NCBI RefSeq assembly: GCF_002195995.1
Contig: NZ_NHON01000007.1
Coordinates: 1 to 64,000, forward strand
DNA length: 64,000 nt
Source of the DNA: Inquilinus limosus
GTDB lineage: Bacteria; Pseudomonadota; Alphaproteobacteria; DSM-16000; Inquilinaceae
Direction: 5' to 3'
Positions 25,771 to 34,555 of the stretch are shown here, one piece after another (within the stretch, counting starts at the first letter, position 1; every line of letters starts with the position of its first letter). The position numbers were made by a program, and so were the translations under genes. The notes beneath the pieces were generated by a model, which worked only from the letters and a program-made list of their open reading frames with translations, ran no database searches and was not told the DNA's origin.

Positions 25771-27306
25771 GTGAGCGCTGTCGCCTCGTCCGAACGGCCT
25801 GCAGGAGCGGCGGTGATCGCCGCCGAGGGCATCTCGAAATCCTTCGCCGGGGTTGAGGTGCTGCGCGGCATCGACCTCGCTTTGGCCGGCGGCGAGATCC
25901 ATGCGTTGCTGGGCGAGAACGGTGCCGGCAAATCGACCTTCGCCCGCATCCTGGCCGGGGTGCACAGGCCCAGCGCCGGGCGCCTGCTGCTGCAGGGGCG
26001 GCATGTGGAGATCGGCTCGCCGCTCGAGGCGCAGCGCCTGGGCATCACCCTGATCCATCAAGAGCCGATCTCCTTCCCGGATCTGTCGGTGGCGGAGAAC
26101 CTGTTCATCGGCGGCGGGGAAGGGGGGGCCTTCACCCGGGTGCGCTGGCGCGGCATGGCGGCCGAGGCCCGGCGGCTGATGGACGATCTCGGCGTCGCCA
26201 TCGACGTCACCCGGCCGACCGGCGGCCTGTCGATCGCCGACCAGCAGATGGTCGAGATCGCCCGGGCGCTGGCCGCCGACAGCCGGCTGATCCTGATGGA
26301 CGAGCCGACGGCGCCCTTGACCCCGCGCGAGGTCGAGGCCCTGTTCGCCATCGTCCGCCGGCTGCGCGCCGAGGGCCGCGCCGTCGTCTTCATCAGCCAC
26401 CGGCTGGAGGAGGTGCGGGCGCTGTGCGACCGGGTCACCATCTTCCGCGACGGCGAGCGGGTGGCGACCGCCGCGGCCGCCGACCTGCCGGATGCCGAGA
26501 TCATCCGGCTGATGATCGGCCGGCCGCTCAAGGCCTTCCTGCACAAGGAGAAGGCGGCGATCGGCGAGATCGCGCTGGAGGTCGAGGGGCTGGGCCGCGC
26601 CGGCCGCTTCGCCGATATCGGCTTCACCCTGCGGCGGGGCGAGGTGCTGGGCATGGCCGGGCTGGTCGGCGCCGGCCGCACCGACGTGGCCCGGGCGCTG
26701 TTCGGTATCGCCCCGGCCGATCGCGGCCGGATCCGGGTGAAGGGGCGGGAGGTGGCGATCACCGACCCCGCCCGGGCGATCGACCTCGGCCTCGCCTATG
26801 TGCCGGAGGACCGGGCCGCCGCCGGCATCTTCCGGTCGCTGCCGGTCGACCAGAACATCACCGCCGCGGCGCCGGGCCGGATCGCGCGGCGCGGTGTGAT
26901 CAGCCCGGCGGCGGAGCGGGCGGCGGCGCGCGGCGCCATCGACAGGCTGCGCATCCGCCTGGCCTCGCCGCGCCAACCGATCGGCGAGCTGTCCGGCGGC
27001 AACCAGCAGAAGGCAATCCTGGCGCGCTGGCTGATGACCGACCCGCAGATCCTGATCCTGGACGAGCCGACGCGCGGCATCGACATCGGCGTGAAGGCGG
27101 AGTTCCACGACATGATCAACGCGCTGGCGGCGGACGGAAGGGCGATCCTGTTGATCTCCTCCGAGCTGCCGGAGCTGCTGACGCTGAGCGACCGCATCCT
27201 GGTGATGTCCGAGGGCCGGCTGACCGCCGAGTTCAGCCGCGCCGAGGCGACGCAGGAGGCGATCATGGCCGCCGCCGTTCCCCGCCGCCGGGTGGAGGGG
27301 GCGTGA
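25771..27306 (+). CDS. CUT2 sugar ABC transporter, tandem ATPase subunit
   Basis: 511 residues with two fused nucleotide-binding domains. NBD1 has GENGAGKST and LSIADQQ (the family's usual LSxxxQ variant) with LILMDEPTAPL. NBD2 has a degenerate Walker A (GAGRTD), LSGGNQQK and LILDEPTRGID, as in RbsA/MglA/RhaT. GTG start at 25771 behind GAGGGGAGGG. It energises the two permeases downstream. A palindromic repeat separates it from the first permease. Confidence 0.9.
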   Translation: MSAVASSERPAGAAVIAAEGISKSFAGVEVLRGIDLALAGGEIHALLGENGAGKSTFARILAGVHRPSAGRLLLQGRHVEIGSPLEAQRLGITLIHQEPISFPDLSVAENLFIGGGEGGAFTRVRWRGMAAEARRLMDDLGVAIDVTRPTGGLSIADQQMVEIARALAADSRLILMDEPTAPLTPREVEALFAIVRRLRAEGRAVVFISHRLEEVRALCDRVTIFRDGERVATAAAADLPDAEIIRLMIGRPLKAFLHKEKAAIGEIALEVEGLGRAGRFADIGFTLRRGEVLGMAGLVGAGRTDVARALFGIAPADRGRIRVKGREVAITDPARAIDLGLAYVPEDRAAAGIFRSLPVDQNITAAAPGRIARRGVISPAAERAAARGAIDRLRIRLASPRQPIGELSGGNQQKAILARWLMTDPQILILDEPTRGIDIGVKAEFHDMINALAADGRAILLISSELPELLTLSDRILVMSEGRLTAEFSRAEATQEAIMAAAVPRRRVEGA

Positions 27307-27337
27307 TGCGGCTCTCCTCTTTGCGCTTCCGCTCTCC

Positions 27338-27462
27338 CCCTCACCCTCCCGTCGCCAACGCGACGGGCCCCTCCCTCTCCCCAAGGAGAGGGAACAAAAG
27401 GGCGCGGCCTCATACCTCTCCCTGGGGAGAGGTCGAAATCGCGCAGCGATTTCGGGTGAGGG
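27338..27462. repeat. Palindromic repeat inside the CUT2 operon
   Basis: CCCCTCACCCTCCC ... CGGGTGAGGG outer arms with inner CCTCTCCCC/GGGGAGAGG pairs; same class as 7119 and 47141. It fills most of the 214-bp gap between ATPase and permease genes of one operon, so it is transcribed and may set their relative expression. Confidence 0.75.
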
Positions 27463-27520
27463 AGTGGCCCAGGCCCCTCCTGTTCGAGCCGATCGCTCCA
27501 GCCGGAATAGGGGCTCTCCG

Positions 27521-28507
27521 ATGACCGCCCTGACCCGCCTGCTCGCGGCGCGGGAGGCCGGCATCGTGGTGATGCTGGTGCTGTTCTATGCCGTGGTCGG
27601 CGCCATCGAGCCGCGCTTCCTGACCTGGGAGACCTTCCGCATCGTGCTGCTGGCCATCCCGCTGATCCTGGTCGCGGCGATGGGGCAGATGATGGTGATC
27701 CTGGCCCGCCATGTCGACCTGTCGATCGGTTCGGTGCTCGGCTTCGCCGCCATCGGCGTCGGCATGATCTTCCGCGACGTCCCCGACTTCCCGATCTGGC
27801 TCGGCTTCCTGCTGGCGATGGCGATCGGCGCCGGCCTCGGCCTAGTCAACGGCCTGGTCGTCACCCTGTTCGGCCTGCCGTCGATCATCGTCACGCTGGG
27901 CACGATGAGCCTGTTCCGCGGGCTGGTCTTCATCCTGTCCGGCGGGCGGCAGGTCGACCCCAACCACATCCCGCCGGCCCTGATCCGCATGGCCCAGACC
28001 TCGCCGGTCGGCATCCCCTGGATCGTGCTGATCGCCTTCGCGGTCGCCATCGCCACCCATCTGGCGCTGCGCCACCTCCGCTTCGGCCGCGAGATCTACG
28101 CCATCGGCTCGAACCCGCCGGCGGCGCGGCTGCGCGGCATCCGGGTGGTGCCGGTCACGCTCGCCGTCTTCGCCCTGTCCGGCGCCTGCGCCGGCCTCGC
28201 CGGCCTGCTCTACGCCTCCCGCTTCGGCTATGTGAACCCTGGCATCACCGGCGTCGGCTTCGAGCTGACGGTGATCGCCGCCGTGGTCATCGGCGGGGTC
28301 AGCATCAATGGCGGCACCGGCAGCGTCGCCGGCACCGCGCTCGGCGTGCTGCTGCTCGGCTCGGTCACCGTGGCGCTGCCGATCCTCGGCATCTCCGGCT
28401 TCTGGCAGAACGCGATCTACGGCGCCATCATCATCCTGGCGCTGGTGATCGACCGCTCGGTCCGCGAAGGCGGCCTCGCCCATCTCTGGCGCCGGGGGCC
28501 GGCATGA
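27521..28507 (+). CDS. CUT2 sugar ABC permease, first
   Basis: 328 residues, polytopic, BPD_transp_2 family: LVAAMGQMMVILARHVDLSIGSVLGFAA and FGLPSIIVTLGTMSLFRG are diagnostic, and the C-terminal VIGGVSINGGTGSVAGTALGVLLL is typical of RbsC/RhaP-type permeases. Start at MTALTR; the longer frame from 27464 is repeat-derived. It overlaps the next permease by 4 nt (ATGA). Confidence 0.88.
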   Translation: MTALTRLLAAREAGIVVMLVLFYAVVGAIEPRFLTWETFRIVLLAIPLILVAAMGQMMVILARHVDLSIGSVLGFAAIGVGMIFRDVPDFPIWLGFLLAMAIGAGLGLVNGLVVTLFGLPSIIVTLGTMSLFRGLVFILSGGRQVDPNHIPPALIRMAQTSPVGIPWIVLIAFAVAIATHLALRHLRFGREIYAIGSNPPAARLRGIRVVPVTLAVFALSGACAGLAGLLYASRFGYVNPGITGVGFELTVIAAVVIGGVSINGGTGSVAGTALGVLLLGSVTVALPILGISGFWQNAIYGAIIILALVIDRSVREGGLAHLWRRGPA

Positions 28508-29478
28508 CGGTGCTGCCGATGGAACGACCCGCCTTCTCCTGGCGCCGCGCGCTGCTGCGGCCGGAGACGATGACCTTCCTGCTGCTGGTCGCGGCCGCCA
28601 TCGCCGGCACCCAGCTGTCGCCGTTCTTCGCCGATCTCGGCTTCGTGCTGGAAAGCGCGACCTATTCGATCGAGTTCGGCATCGTCGCCCTGGTCCTGAC
28701 CATGATCGTGATCTCGGGCGAGATCGACCTGTCGGTGGCGGCGATGATGGCGCTGTCCACCTGCCTGTTCGCGCTGGCGGCCAAGGCCGGGCTGCCGATG
28801 CCCGCCGCCATGGCGCTGGGCGTCCTGGCCGGGGCGGCGATGGGCGGGTTCAACGCGCTGCTGGTCACCTGGCTGCGCCTGCCGTCGATCATCGTCACCA
28901 TCGGCACCATGACGCTGTATCGCGGCATCGCCCAGATCTTCGCCGGCGACCGGTCGATCGGCGGCTTCCCGGACTGGTTCGTCGGCATCGACTTCGTCGA
29001 GATCGGCATCGTGCCGGTGCCGGTGATCATCTTCGTCGTGCTGGCCCTGCTGCTGGGCCTGCTGCTGGGCCGCACCGTGTTCGGCCGGCAGATCTACCAG
29101 ACCGGCACCAGCGAGACCGCGGCGCGCCATGCCGGCATCCGGGTCGACCGGCTGAAGACCCTGCTGTTCGTCGCCTCCGGCGTGGTCTCGGCCCTGGCCG
29201 GGCAGATGATGGCCTCGCGCCTCGGCTCGGTCCGCTACGACCTGGCGGCCGGCGGCGAGCTGCAGATGGTGCTGATCGTGATGCTGGGCGGCACCTCGAT
29301 CTTCGGCGGCCGCGGCACCATCGCCGGCACCTTCCTGGCGCTGTGGCTCTTGGTGATCATCCAGACCGGCATGACCGTGGCCAACATCGCGATCGAGGCG
29401 CAGCTGACCGTGCTGGGCCTGCTGCTGATCCTGTCGATCATCGCCTCGAACGCGCTCACCGCCGCCCGTCGACGCTGA
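28504..29478 (+). CDS. CUT2 sugar ABC permease, second
   Basis: 324 residues of the same family (VLTMIVISGEIDLSVAAMMALSTCLF, RLPSIIVTIGTMTLYRGIAQIFAGD, MLGGTSIFGGRGTIAGTFLALWLL). Two different permeases plus a fused ATPase and a RhaS-like binding protein are the standard composition of rhamnose-type and AI-2-type CUT2 systems. Stop codon 27 bp before the binding-protein gene. Confidence 0.88.
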   Translation: MTVLPMERPAFSWRRALLRPETMTFLLLVAAAIAGTQLSPFFADLGFVLESATYSIEFGIVALVLTMIVISGEIDLSVAAMMALSTCLFALAAKAGLPMPAAMALGVLAGAAMGGFNALLVTWLRLPSIIVTIGTMTLYRGIAQIFAGDRSIGGFPDWFVGIDFVEIGIVPVPVIIFVVLALLLGLLLGRTVFGRQIYQTGTSETAARHAGIRVDRLKTLLFVASGVVSALAGQMMASRLGSVRYDLAAGGELQMVLIVMLGGTSIFGGRGTIAGTFLALWLLVIIQTGMTVANIAIEAQLTVLGLLLILSIIASNALTAARRR

Positions 29479-29505
29479 ACCAAGTCAAACAAGGAGGAGG
29501 AAATC

Positions 29506-30507
29506 ATGCCCCGGACCAAGCTTCTCACCGCCCTGGCGGTCGCCGCCGGCCTGCTCGCCGGCCCGGCGCTCGCGGCCGACCCGGTCAAGATCGTGTACAT
29601 TCCGAAGAACACCGGAAACCCCTATTTCGACAGCATCATCAAGGGCTTCGAGGATGGCTGCAAGGAGCTGGGCTGCGAGTTCACCACGGTGGCCCCGGCG
29701 ACGCCGGACGCCACCTCGCAGATCCCCTTTGTCACCGCCCAGATCCAGCGCGGCGTCAACGTCATCGCCATCTCGCCGAACAGCCCGGACGCGCTGAACC
29801 AGATCTTCGACCGCGCCCGGTCGCGCGGCGTGAAGATCCTGGTGGTGAACTCCGACGTGCCGGGCAACGAGGCGCATCGCGACGCCGCCATCCTGCCGGT
29901 CGACTTCTCGCAGACCGGCGGCGCCCAGGTCGAGCTGATGGGGTCGATGATCGGCTACAAGGGCGAGGTCGCGATCCTGTCCGCCACCACCGACGCGCCG
30001 GACCAGAATGTCTGGATCGCCGACATGAAGAAGGCGCTGGAGACCAACGCCAAGTACAAGGACATGAAGCTGGTCACCACCGCCTATGGCGATGACGATC
30101 CGCAGAAGAGCACGACCGAGACCGAGGCGCTGCTGGCCAACTATCCGAACCTGGCCGGCATCATCTCGCCGACCACGGTCGGCGTCGCCGCCGCGGCCCA
30201 GGTGGTGGAGACGGCGGGCAAGGCCGACAAGGTCAAGGTCACCGGCCTCGGCACCCCGAACCAGATGCGCCGCTTCATCGAGAACGGCACGGTCACCGCC
30301 TTCCAGCTGTGGAGCCCGTACAATGAGGGCTGGCTGGCCTCGCATCTCGCGGTCGGGGTGATGGGCGGCAAGATCGACCTGAAGCCGGGGAGCAGCTTCG
30401 AGGTGCCGAAGCTGGGCACGATCAAGATCGGCGACAACGCCCAGATCCTGACCCAGTCGCAGCCGACCACCTTCGACAAGAGCAACATCGGGGAGTTCAA
30501 TTTCTGA
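29506..30507 (+). CDS. rhaS: RhaS-type periplasmic sugar-binding protein
   Basis: 333 residues with a signal peptide (LLTALAVAAGLLAGPALAA) and a periplasmic-binding-protein-I fold. IPKNTGNPYFDSIIKGFEDG, VNVIAISPNSPDALNQ, NVWIADMKKAL, YPNLAGIISPTTVGVAAAA and KVTGLGTPNQM match the rhamnose-binding RhaS family closely. GGAGGAGG precedes the ATG. No rhamnose catabolic enzymes are adjacent, and the regulator is LacI- rather than DeoR-type, so the ligand may be a related deoxy sugar. Confidence 0.8.
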   Translation: MPRTKLLTALAVAAGLLAGPALAADPVKIVYIPKNTGNPYFDSIIKGFEDGCKELGCEFTTVAPATPDATSQIPFVTAQIQRGVNVIAISPNSPDALNQIFDRARSRGVKILVVNSDVPGNEAHRDAAILPVDFSQTGGAQVELMGSMIGYKGEVAILSATTDAPDQNVWIADMKKALETNAKYKDMKLVTTAYGDDDPQKSTTETEALLANYPNLAGIISPTTVGVAAAAQVVETAGKADKVKVTGLGTPNQMRRFIENGTVTAFQLWSPYNEGWLASHLAVGVMGGKIDLKPGSSFEVPKLGTIKIGDNAQILTQSQPTTFDKSNIGEFNF

Positions 30508-30555
30508 GAGGCCCTGCGGCGGCGGCGTTCCAGGGCGTCGCCGCGCCTCTTTTAA

Positions 30556-30646
30556 TGTCATCCTCGGGCTTGACCCGAGGATCCAGGGGCTTTCAAGAGC
30601 CGCTCTCGGTGGCCCCTGGATTGCCGGGTCAAGCCCGGCAATGACA
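30556..30646. repeat. Intergenic palindromic repeat, GGGCTTGACCCG class
   Basis: TGTCATCCTCGGGCTTGACC ... GGGTCAAGCCCGGCAATGACA, with inner CCAGGGGC / GCCCCTGG. It lies between the convergent binding-protein and LacI genes. It is the only member of this class in the window. Confidence 0.75.
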
Positions 30647-30665
30647 ACCAGGGGTGGGTGTTGGC

Positions 30666-31724
30666 CTACCGCTTCCCCTTCGGCCGGCCGATCGAGCCGT
30701 GCAGCACCACGCTGCTGCCCAGCAACACCCGGCGCGGCGGGGCGTCGAGGCCGTCCAGCCGCTCAAGCAGCATGCGGGCGGCGGTGGCGCCGACCTCGGC
30801 CATGTCGCGGTCGATCACCGTGATCGGCGGGTCGACCAGCTCCGCCAGCACCCGGTCGTCGGCCCCGGCCAGCGACAGGTCCCGCGGCACCGACAGGCCC
30901 AGCAGCCGGATCGCGCGCAGGGCGCCCTGGAAGATCTCGTTGCCGCCGGCGATCAGTGCGGTCGGCGGCTTCGGCCCGGTCAGCAGGTCATGTGCCTCGG
31001 CCGCGCCGTACTCCGCCGTCTGGGCGCGGGAGCGGATCAGCCGCTCCTCCGCAGCCAGCCCGGCCTCGGCCAGCGCCTTGCGGAAGGCCTCGGCGCGGGC
31101 GCGGCCGGGGCGGATCTTCTCCGACGCCGTGATCAGCGCGATCCGCCGGTGGCCCTGCGCCACCATCTGCTTCACCAGGGTCTCGATCGGCCGCGCATGG
31201 TCGCTGTAGACCACGTCGGCCGCCACCGGCACGTCGCGGTCCAGGATCACCAGCGGCACGCCGATCCGGCCCAGCCGCTCGACCACGGGGCCGTGCGTCT
31301 CGTCCGCCAGGGTGACGATCAGCCCGTCCATCTGGCGCTGCTGCGCCGCCTCCAGGAAGGCCAGCTCCCTGGCCGGCGAGCGGTTGGAGGAGACGGCGAA
31401 CAGCATGTAGCCGGCGGCGGACAGCACCGGCTCGGCCCCGATGGCGACGCGCGAGAACACCGGGTTGGCCATGTCCGGGATCAGGAAGCCGATGGTCCGG
31501 GTGCGGCTGGTGCGCATGGTCCGGGCCGCGGCGTTGGGCTGGTAGCCGGTCTCGGCCATCGCCGCCAGCACGCGGGCCCGCGTCGCCTCCGCCACCCGGG
31601 CGCTGCCGCCGGCGACGCGCGAGACGGTGCCGATCGACACCGAAGCCCGCGCCGCGACGTCGCGGATCGTCGGCCGGCGCGCCGGGAAAACGTTCACAGG
31701 GGAAGGCTTCGTGCGATCGGCCAT
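30666..31724 (-). CDS. LacI-family regulator
   Basis: 352 residues. The N-terminal helix-turn-helix (TIRDVAARASVSIGTVSRVAGG) and hinge helix are followed by a periplasmic-binding-protein-like sensor (TIGFLIPDMANPVFSRVAIGAE, MDGLIVTLADE, ITVIDRDMAEVGATAARMLLERL). It is convergent with the CUT2 operon and divergent from the mutarotase-like gene. The shared 16-mer operator at 25672 and 31776 links both to this regulator, including probable autoregulation. Confidence 0.88.
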   Translation of the reverse strand: MADRTKPSPVNVFPARRPTIRDVAARASVSIGTVSRVAGGSARVAEATRARVLAAMAETGYQPNAAARTMRTSRTRTIGFLIPDMANPVFSRVAIGAEPVLSAAGYMLFAVSSNRSPARELAFLEAAQQRQMDGLIVTLADETHGPVVERLGRIGVPLVILDRDVPVAADVVYSDHARPIETLVKQMVAQGHRRIALITASEKIRPGRARAEAFRKALAEAGLAAEERLIRSRAQTAEYGAAEAHDLLTGPKPPTALIAGGNEIFQGALRAIRLLGLSVPRDLSLAGADDRVLAELVDPPITVIDRDMAEVGATAARMLLERLDGLDAPPRRVLLGSSVVLHGSIGRPKGKR

Positions 31725-31775
31725 GGCGTGCCCAGAGTCTCGCCGGAATCGCCGGCCGCTGCAATCGGCCGATGA

Positions 31776-31791
31776 TGTTGACGTTTACACG
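31776..31791. promoter_or_regulatory. LacI-type operator between lacI and the mutarotase-like gene
   Basis: TGTTGACGTTTACACG, 15/16 identical to site B of the CUT2 operon. Position 52 bp upstream of the lacI start and 55 bp upstream of the divergent gene suits repression of both. Confidence 0.7.
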
Positions 31792-31845
31792 CTCGTGAAG
31801 CTGCGGCATCGATGCTACGAGGCGTGGGGCTTCCGGGAGAGGGCG

Positions 31846-32934
31846 ATGATCGAGTTCGGTGTCGATGCGGTCCAGATCGTGTTCAACCCGGAGGGCGGGC
31901 ACCTGCACGATGTGGTGGTGCGCTGGAACGGGCGGGAGATCCGGCCGACGCACCGGGCGCCCTGGATCGACAGCGGCGAGACGCTGCCGGACGACATCCC
32001 GCTCGGGCTGCGCAACCTGGCCGGCGATTTCTTCTGTGCCCCCTTCGCCGACAGCGACCTGGACGGCGCGCCTGGCCATGGCTGGACCGGCAACGGCCAT
32101 TGGGAGGTCGACGGCATCGACCGGGAGACCGGCGGCGTCACCGCCCGCTTCACGCTGCAGGAGAAGGTGTTCGGCGCCACCGTGCGCAAGGCGGTGACGC
32201 TGCGCCAGGGCCAGCCGATCGTCTATCAGCGCCATGTCTTCGAGGGCGGCGCCGGGACGCTGCCGATGGCGCATCACGCCATGATCCGGGCGCCGGGCGG
32301 CGCCACGCTCAGCTTCTCGCCCAAGGCCTTCGGCATCACCCCGCCGACCCCGGTCGAGCCCGACCCTTCGCGCGGGCGATCGGTGCTGGCCTATCCGCAG
32401 CGCATCGCCGGGCTCGAGGCCGTGCGCCTGGCCGACGGCCGCACGGTCGACGCTTCGCGCTACCCCTTCGCCGACAGCCATGAGGACATCGTGCTGCTGG
32501 CCGAGGCGCCGGGTTCGACGCTCGGCTGGTCGGCGGCGCTGGCGGCGCGCGAGGGCTTCCTGTTCTTCGGGCTGAAGGACCCGCGCCGGCTGCCCTTCAC
32601 CATGCTATGGATGAGCAATGGCGGCCGCGACTACCCGCCCTTCTCCAGCCGGCACCGCCATGTGCTGGGGATCGAGGAAGGCTGCATGTACCTGCATCTC
32701 GGCCACCGCGCCTCGATGGCGCCGAACCCGCTGACCGAAGAGGGCTATCCGACCGCGATCGCGCTGCAGCCGGCGGGGCGGGTCGAGATCGCCTATGCCT
32801 TCGGCGCCATCCCGGCCGAGCCGGGCTGGGACCGGGTCGAGGCGATCGGCCGCGGCCCCGCCGGGCTCGACCTGCGCATCGCCGGCGGCCCGGTGGTGAC
32901 GCTGCCCTTCGAGGCGGAGCGCATCGGGCTCTGA
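31846..32934 (+). CDS. Aldose epimerase (galactose mutarotase-like) superfamily protein
   Basis: 362 residues, predicted all-beta. Start at MIEFGVDAVQ behind GGGAGAGG; the frame upstream overlaps lacI. NPEGGHLHDVVVRWNGREIRP and the C-terminal EEGCMYLHLGHRAS resemble mutarotase-fold proteins such as the DUF4432-like sugar-acting group, but I see no certain subfamily motif. The shared operator with the CUT2 transporter suggests it acts on the imported sugar, perhaps as a mutarotase or isomerase. Confidence 0.6.
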   Translation: MIEFGVDAVQIVFNPEGGHLHDVVVRWNGREIRPTHRAPWIDSGETLPDDIPLGLRNLAGDFFCAPFADSDLDGAPGHGWTGNGHWEVDGIDRETGGVTARFTLQEKVFGATVRKAVTLRQGQPIVYQRHVFEGGAGTLPMAHHAMIRAPGGATLSFSPKAFGITPPTPVEPDPSRGRSVLAYPQRIAGLEAVRLADGRTVDASRYPFADSHEDIVLLAEAPGSTLGWSAALAAREGFLFFGLKDPRRLPFTMLWMSNGGRDYPPFSSRHRHVLGIEEGCMYLHLGHRASMAPNPLTEEGYPTAIALQPAGRVEIAYAFGAIPAEPGWDRVEAIGRGPAGLDLRIAGGPVVTLPFEAERIGL

Positions 32935-33050
32935 GGTGTCTTTTTCGCGGGGTGGAAGCGTCCGGGGGCGTCCGGCTGCGATTCCCGCTTGAACCGCGGC
33001 CGGACCTCGCCTTCGATGGGCCGCCTGCCGCCGCATCCAGAGAAGACGTC

Positions 33051-34295
33051 ATGTCCGGGTCCGATCGCGCCGTCCTCGAAGTCCTGTTCCAGGCCGCGCT
33101 CAGCGCCGCCTATCCGGAGACGCGGATGCAGCACCTGCTGCCCGAGCCGCCGAGAGGCCGCACCATCGTGCTCGGCGCCGGCAAGGGCGCGGCGCGGATG
33201 GCCCGGGCGTTCGAGACGCTGTGGCCGCATCCCTGCGAGGGGCTGGTCGTCACCCGCTACGGCCACGGCACGCCGACCGACCGGATCGAGGTGGTCGAGG
33301 CCGCGCATCCGGTGCCGGACGCCGCCGGCCGGGCCGCCGCCGGCCGCATCCTCGACCTCGCCCGCGCCGCAGGGCCGGACGACCTGGTGGTATGCCTGGT
33401 CTCGGGCGGCGCCTCGGCCCTGCTGTCGCTGCCGGCGGAAGGGCTGACCCTGGAGGACAAGCAGGCCGTGAACAAGGCGCTGCTGCGCTCCGGCGCGCCG
33501 ATCCAGGAGATGAACGCGGTGCGCAAGGCGATGTCCGCGATCAAGGGCGGGCGCCTGGCCGCCGCCGCGGCGCCAGCGCGCGTCGTCACCTACCTGATTT
33601 CCGACGTGCCGGGCGACGAGCCGGGCGTGATCGGCTCCGGCCCCACCGTCGCCGGCGGGGCGGACCCGGAGACGGCGCTGGCGATCCTGCGCCGCTACGG
33701 GATCCCGGTCTCGGAGACCGTGCAGCGGGCGATCCGCGCCAATGCCGCCCCGGCCGCGCTGCCGGCGGCGGATCTGCACATGCTGGCGACGCCGCAGATG
33801 GCGCTGGAGGCGGCGGCGGCGAAGGCGCGCGAGCTGGGCCTGACCCCGCTGATCCTGGGCGACGCGCTGGAGGGCGAGGCGCGCGAGGTCGGCCGAGTCC
33901 TGGCCGGCATCGCCGAGCAGGCGCTGCGCCACGGCCAGCCGGCGGCCAAGCCCTGCGTGTTGCTGTCCGGTGGCGAGACCACGGTGACGGTGAAGGGGCA
34001 GGGCCGGGGCGGCCGCAATGTCGAGTTCCTGCTGGCGCTGACGCTGCAGCTGCAGGGCCGGCCCGGCATTGCCGCCATCGCCTGCGACACCGACGGCATC
34101 GACGGGTCGGAGGACAATGCCGGTGCCTGGACCGATGCCGGGACGCTGGCGCTCGGCAAGGAACGCGGGCTGGCCGCGGCCGAGTTCCTGGCGAACAACG
34201 ATGCCTACAGCTATTTCGCGGCGCTCGACCGGCTGGTGGTGACCGGCCCGACCCTGACCAACGTCAACGACTTCCGCGCCATCCTGGTGCGATAG
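33051..34295 (+). CDS. gckA: Glycerate 2-kinase (MOFRL family)
   Basis: 414 residues. N-terminal TIVLGAGKGAARMARAFE and LVSGGASALLSLPAEGLTLEDK, central LISDVPGDEPGVIGSGPTV, and C-terminal MOFRL domain (LLSGGETTVTVKGQGRGGRNVEFLLAL, DTDGIDGSEDNAGAW, NDAYSYF) define type II glycerate kinases. Some members are annotated hydroxypyruvate reductase TtuD. It forms 2-phosphoglycerate from D-glycerate with ATP. Start ATG 33051 behind AGAGAAG. It follows the mutarotase-like gene by 116 bp, perhaps in one transcript. Confidence 0.87.
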   Translation: MSGSDRAVLEVLFQAALSAAYPETRMQHLLPEPPRGRTIVLGAGKGAARMARAFETLWPHPCEGLVVTRYGHGTPTDRIEVVEAAHPVPDAAGRAAAGRILDLARAAGPDDLVVCLVSGGASALLSLPAEGLTLEDKQAVNKALLRSGAPIQEMNAVRKAMSAIKGGRLAAAAAPARVVTYLISDVPGDEPGVIGSGPTVAGGADPETALAILRRYGIPVSETVQRAIRANAAPAALPAADLHMLATPQMALEAAAAKARELGLTPLILGDALEGEAREVGRVLAGIAEQALRHGQPAAKPCVLLSGGETTVTVKGQGRGGRNVEFLLALTLQLQGRPGIAAIACDTDGIDGSEDNAGAWTDAGTLALGKERGLAAAEFLANNDAYSYFAALDRLVVTGPTLTNVNDFRAILVR

Positions 34296-34555
34296 CGCCA
34301 AGGGCCTGTCCGCGCCTCTTTCCGCCGCGAGCCGACGATCCCGGTCCAGTCGTGCGGCCGCATCGCCTGTTATGCTGAATTTGACGCAAGTCCTGGACGA
34401 TTGCCGCCGCCGGGCCGGCCGTGTAGAACGCCGGCGTGTGAACCTGCATTCATCGCTCGTACAACTGCTATTCGTACGGTTTTGTTTTCCTTCTGATTTT
34501 CCCGACGGTGCTGCGGCTGCCGTCGCCTGCGCATACAAAAGGGAGGCTTTTCGTC

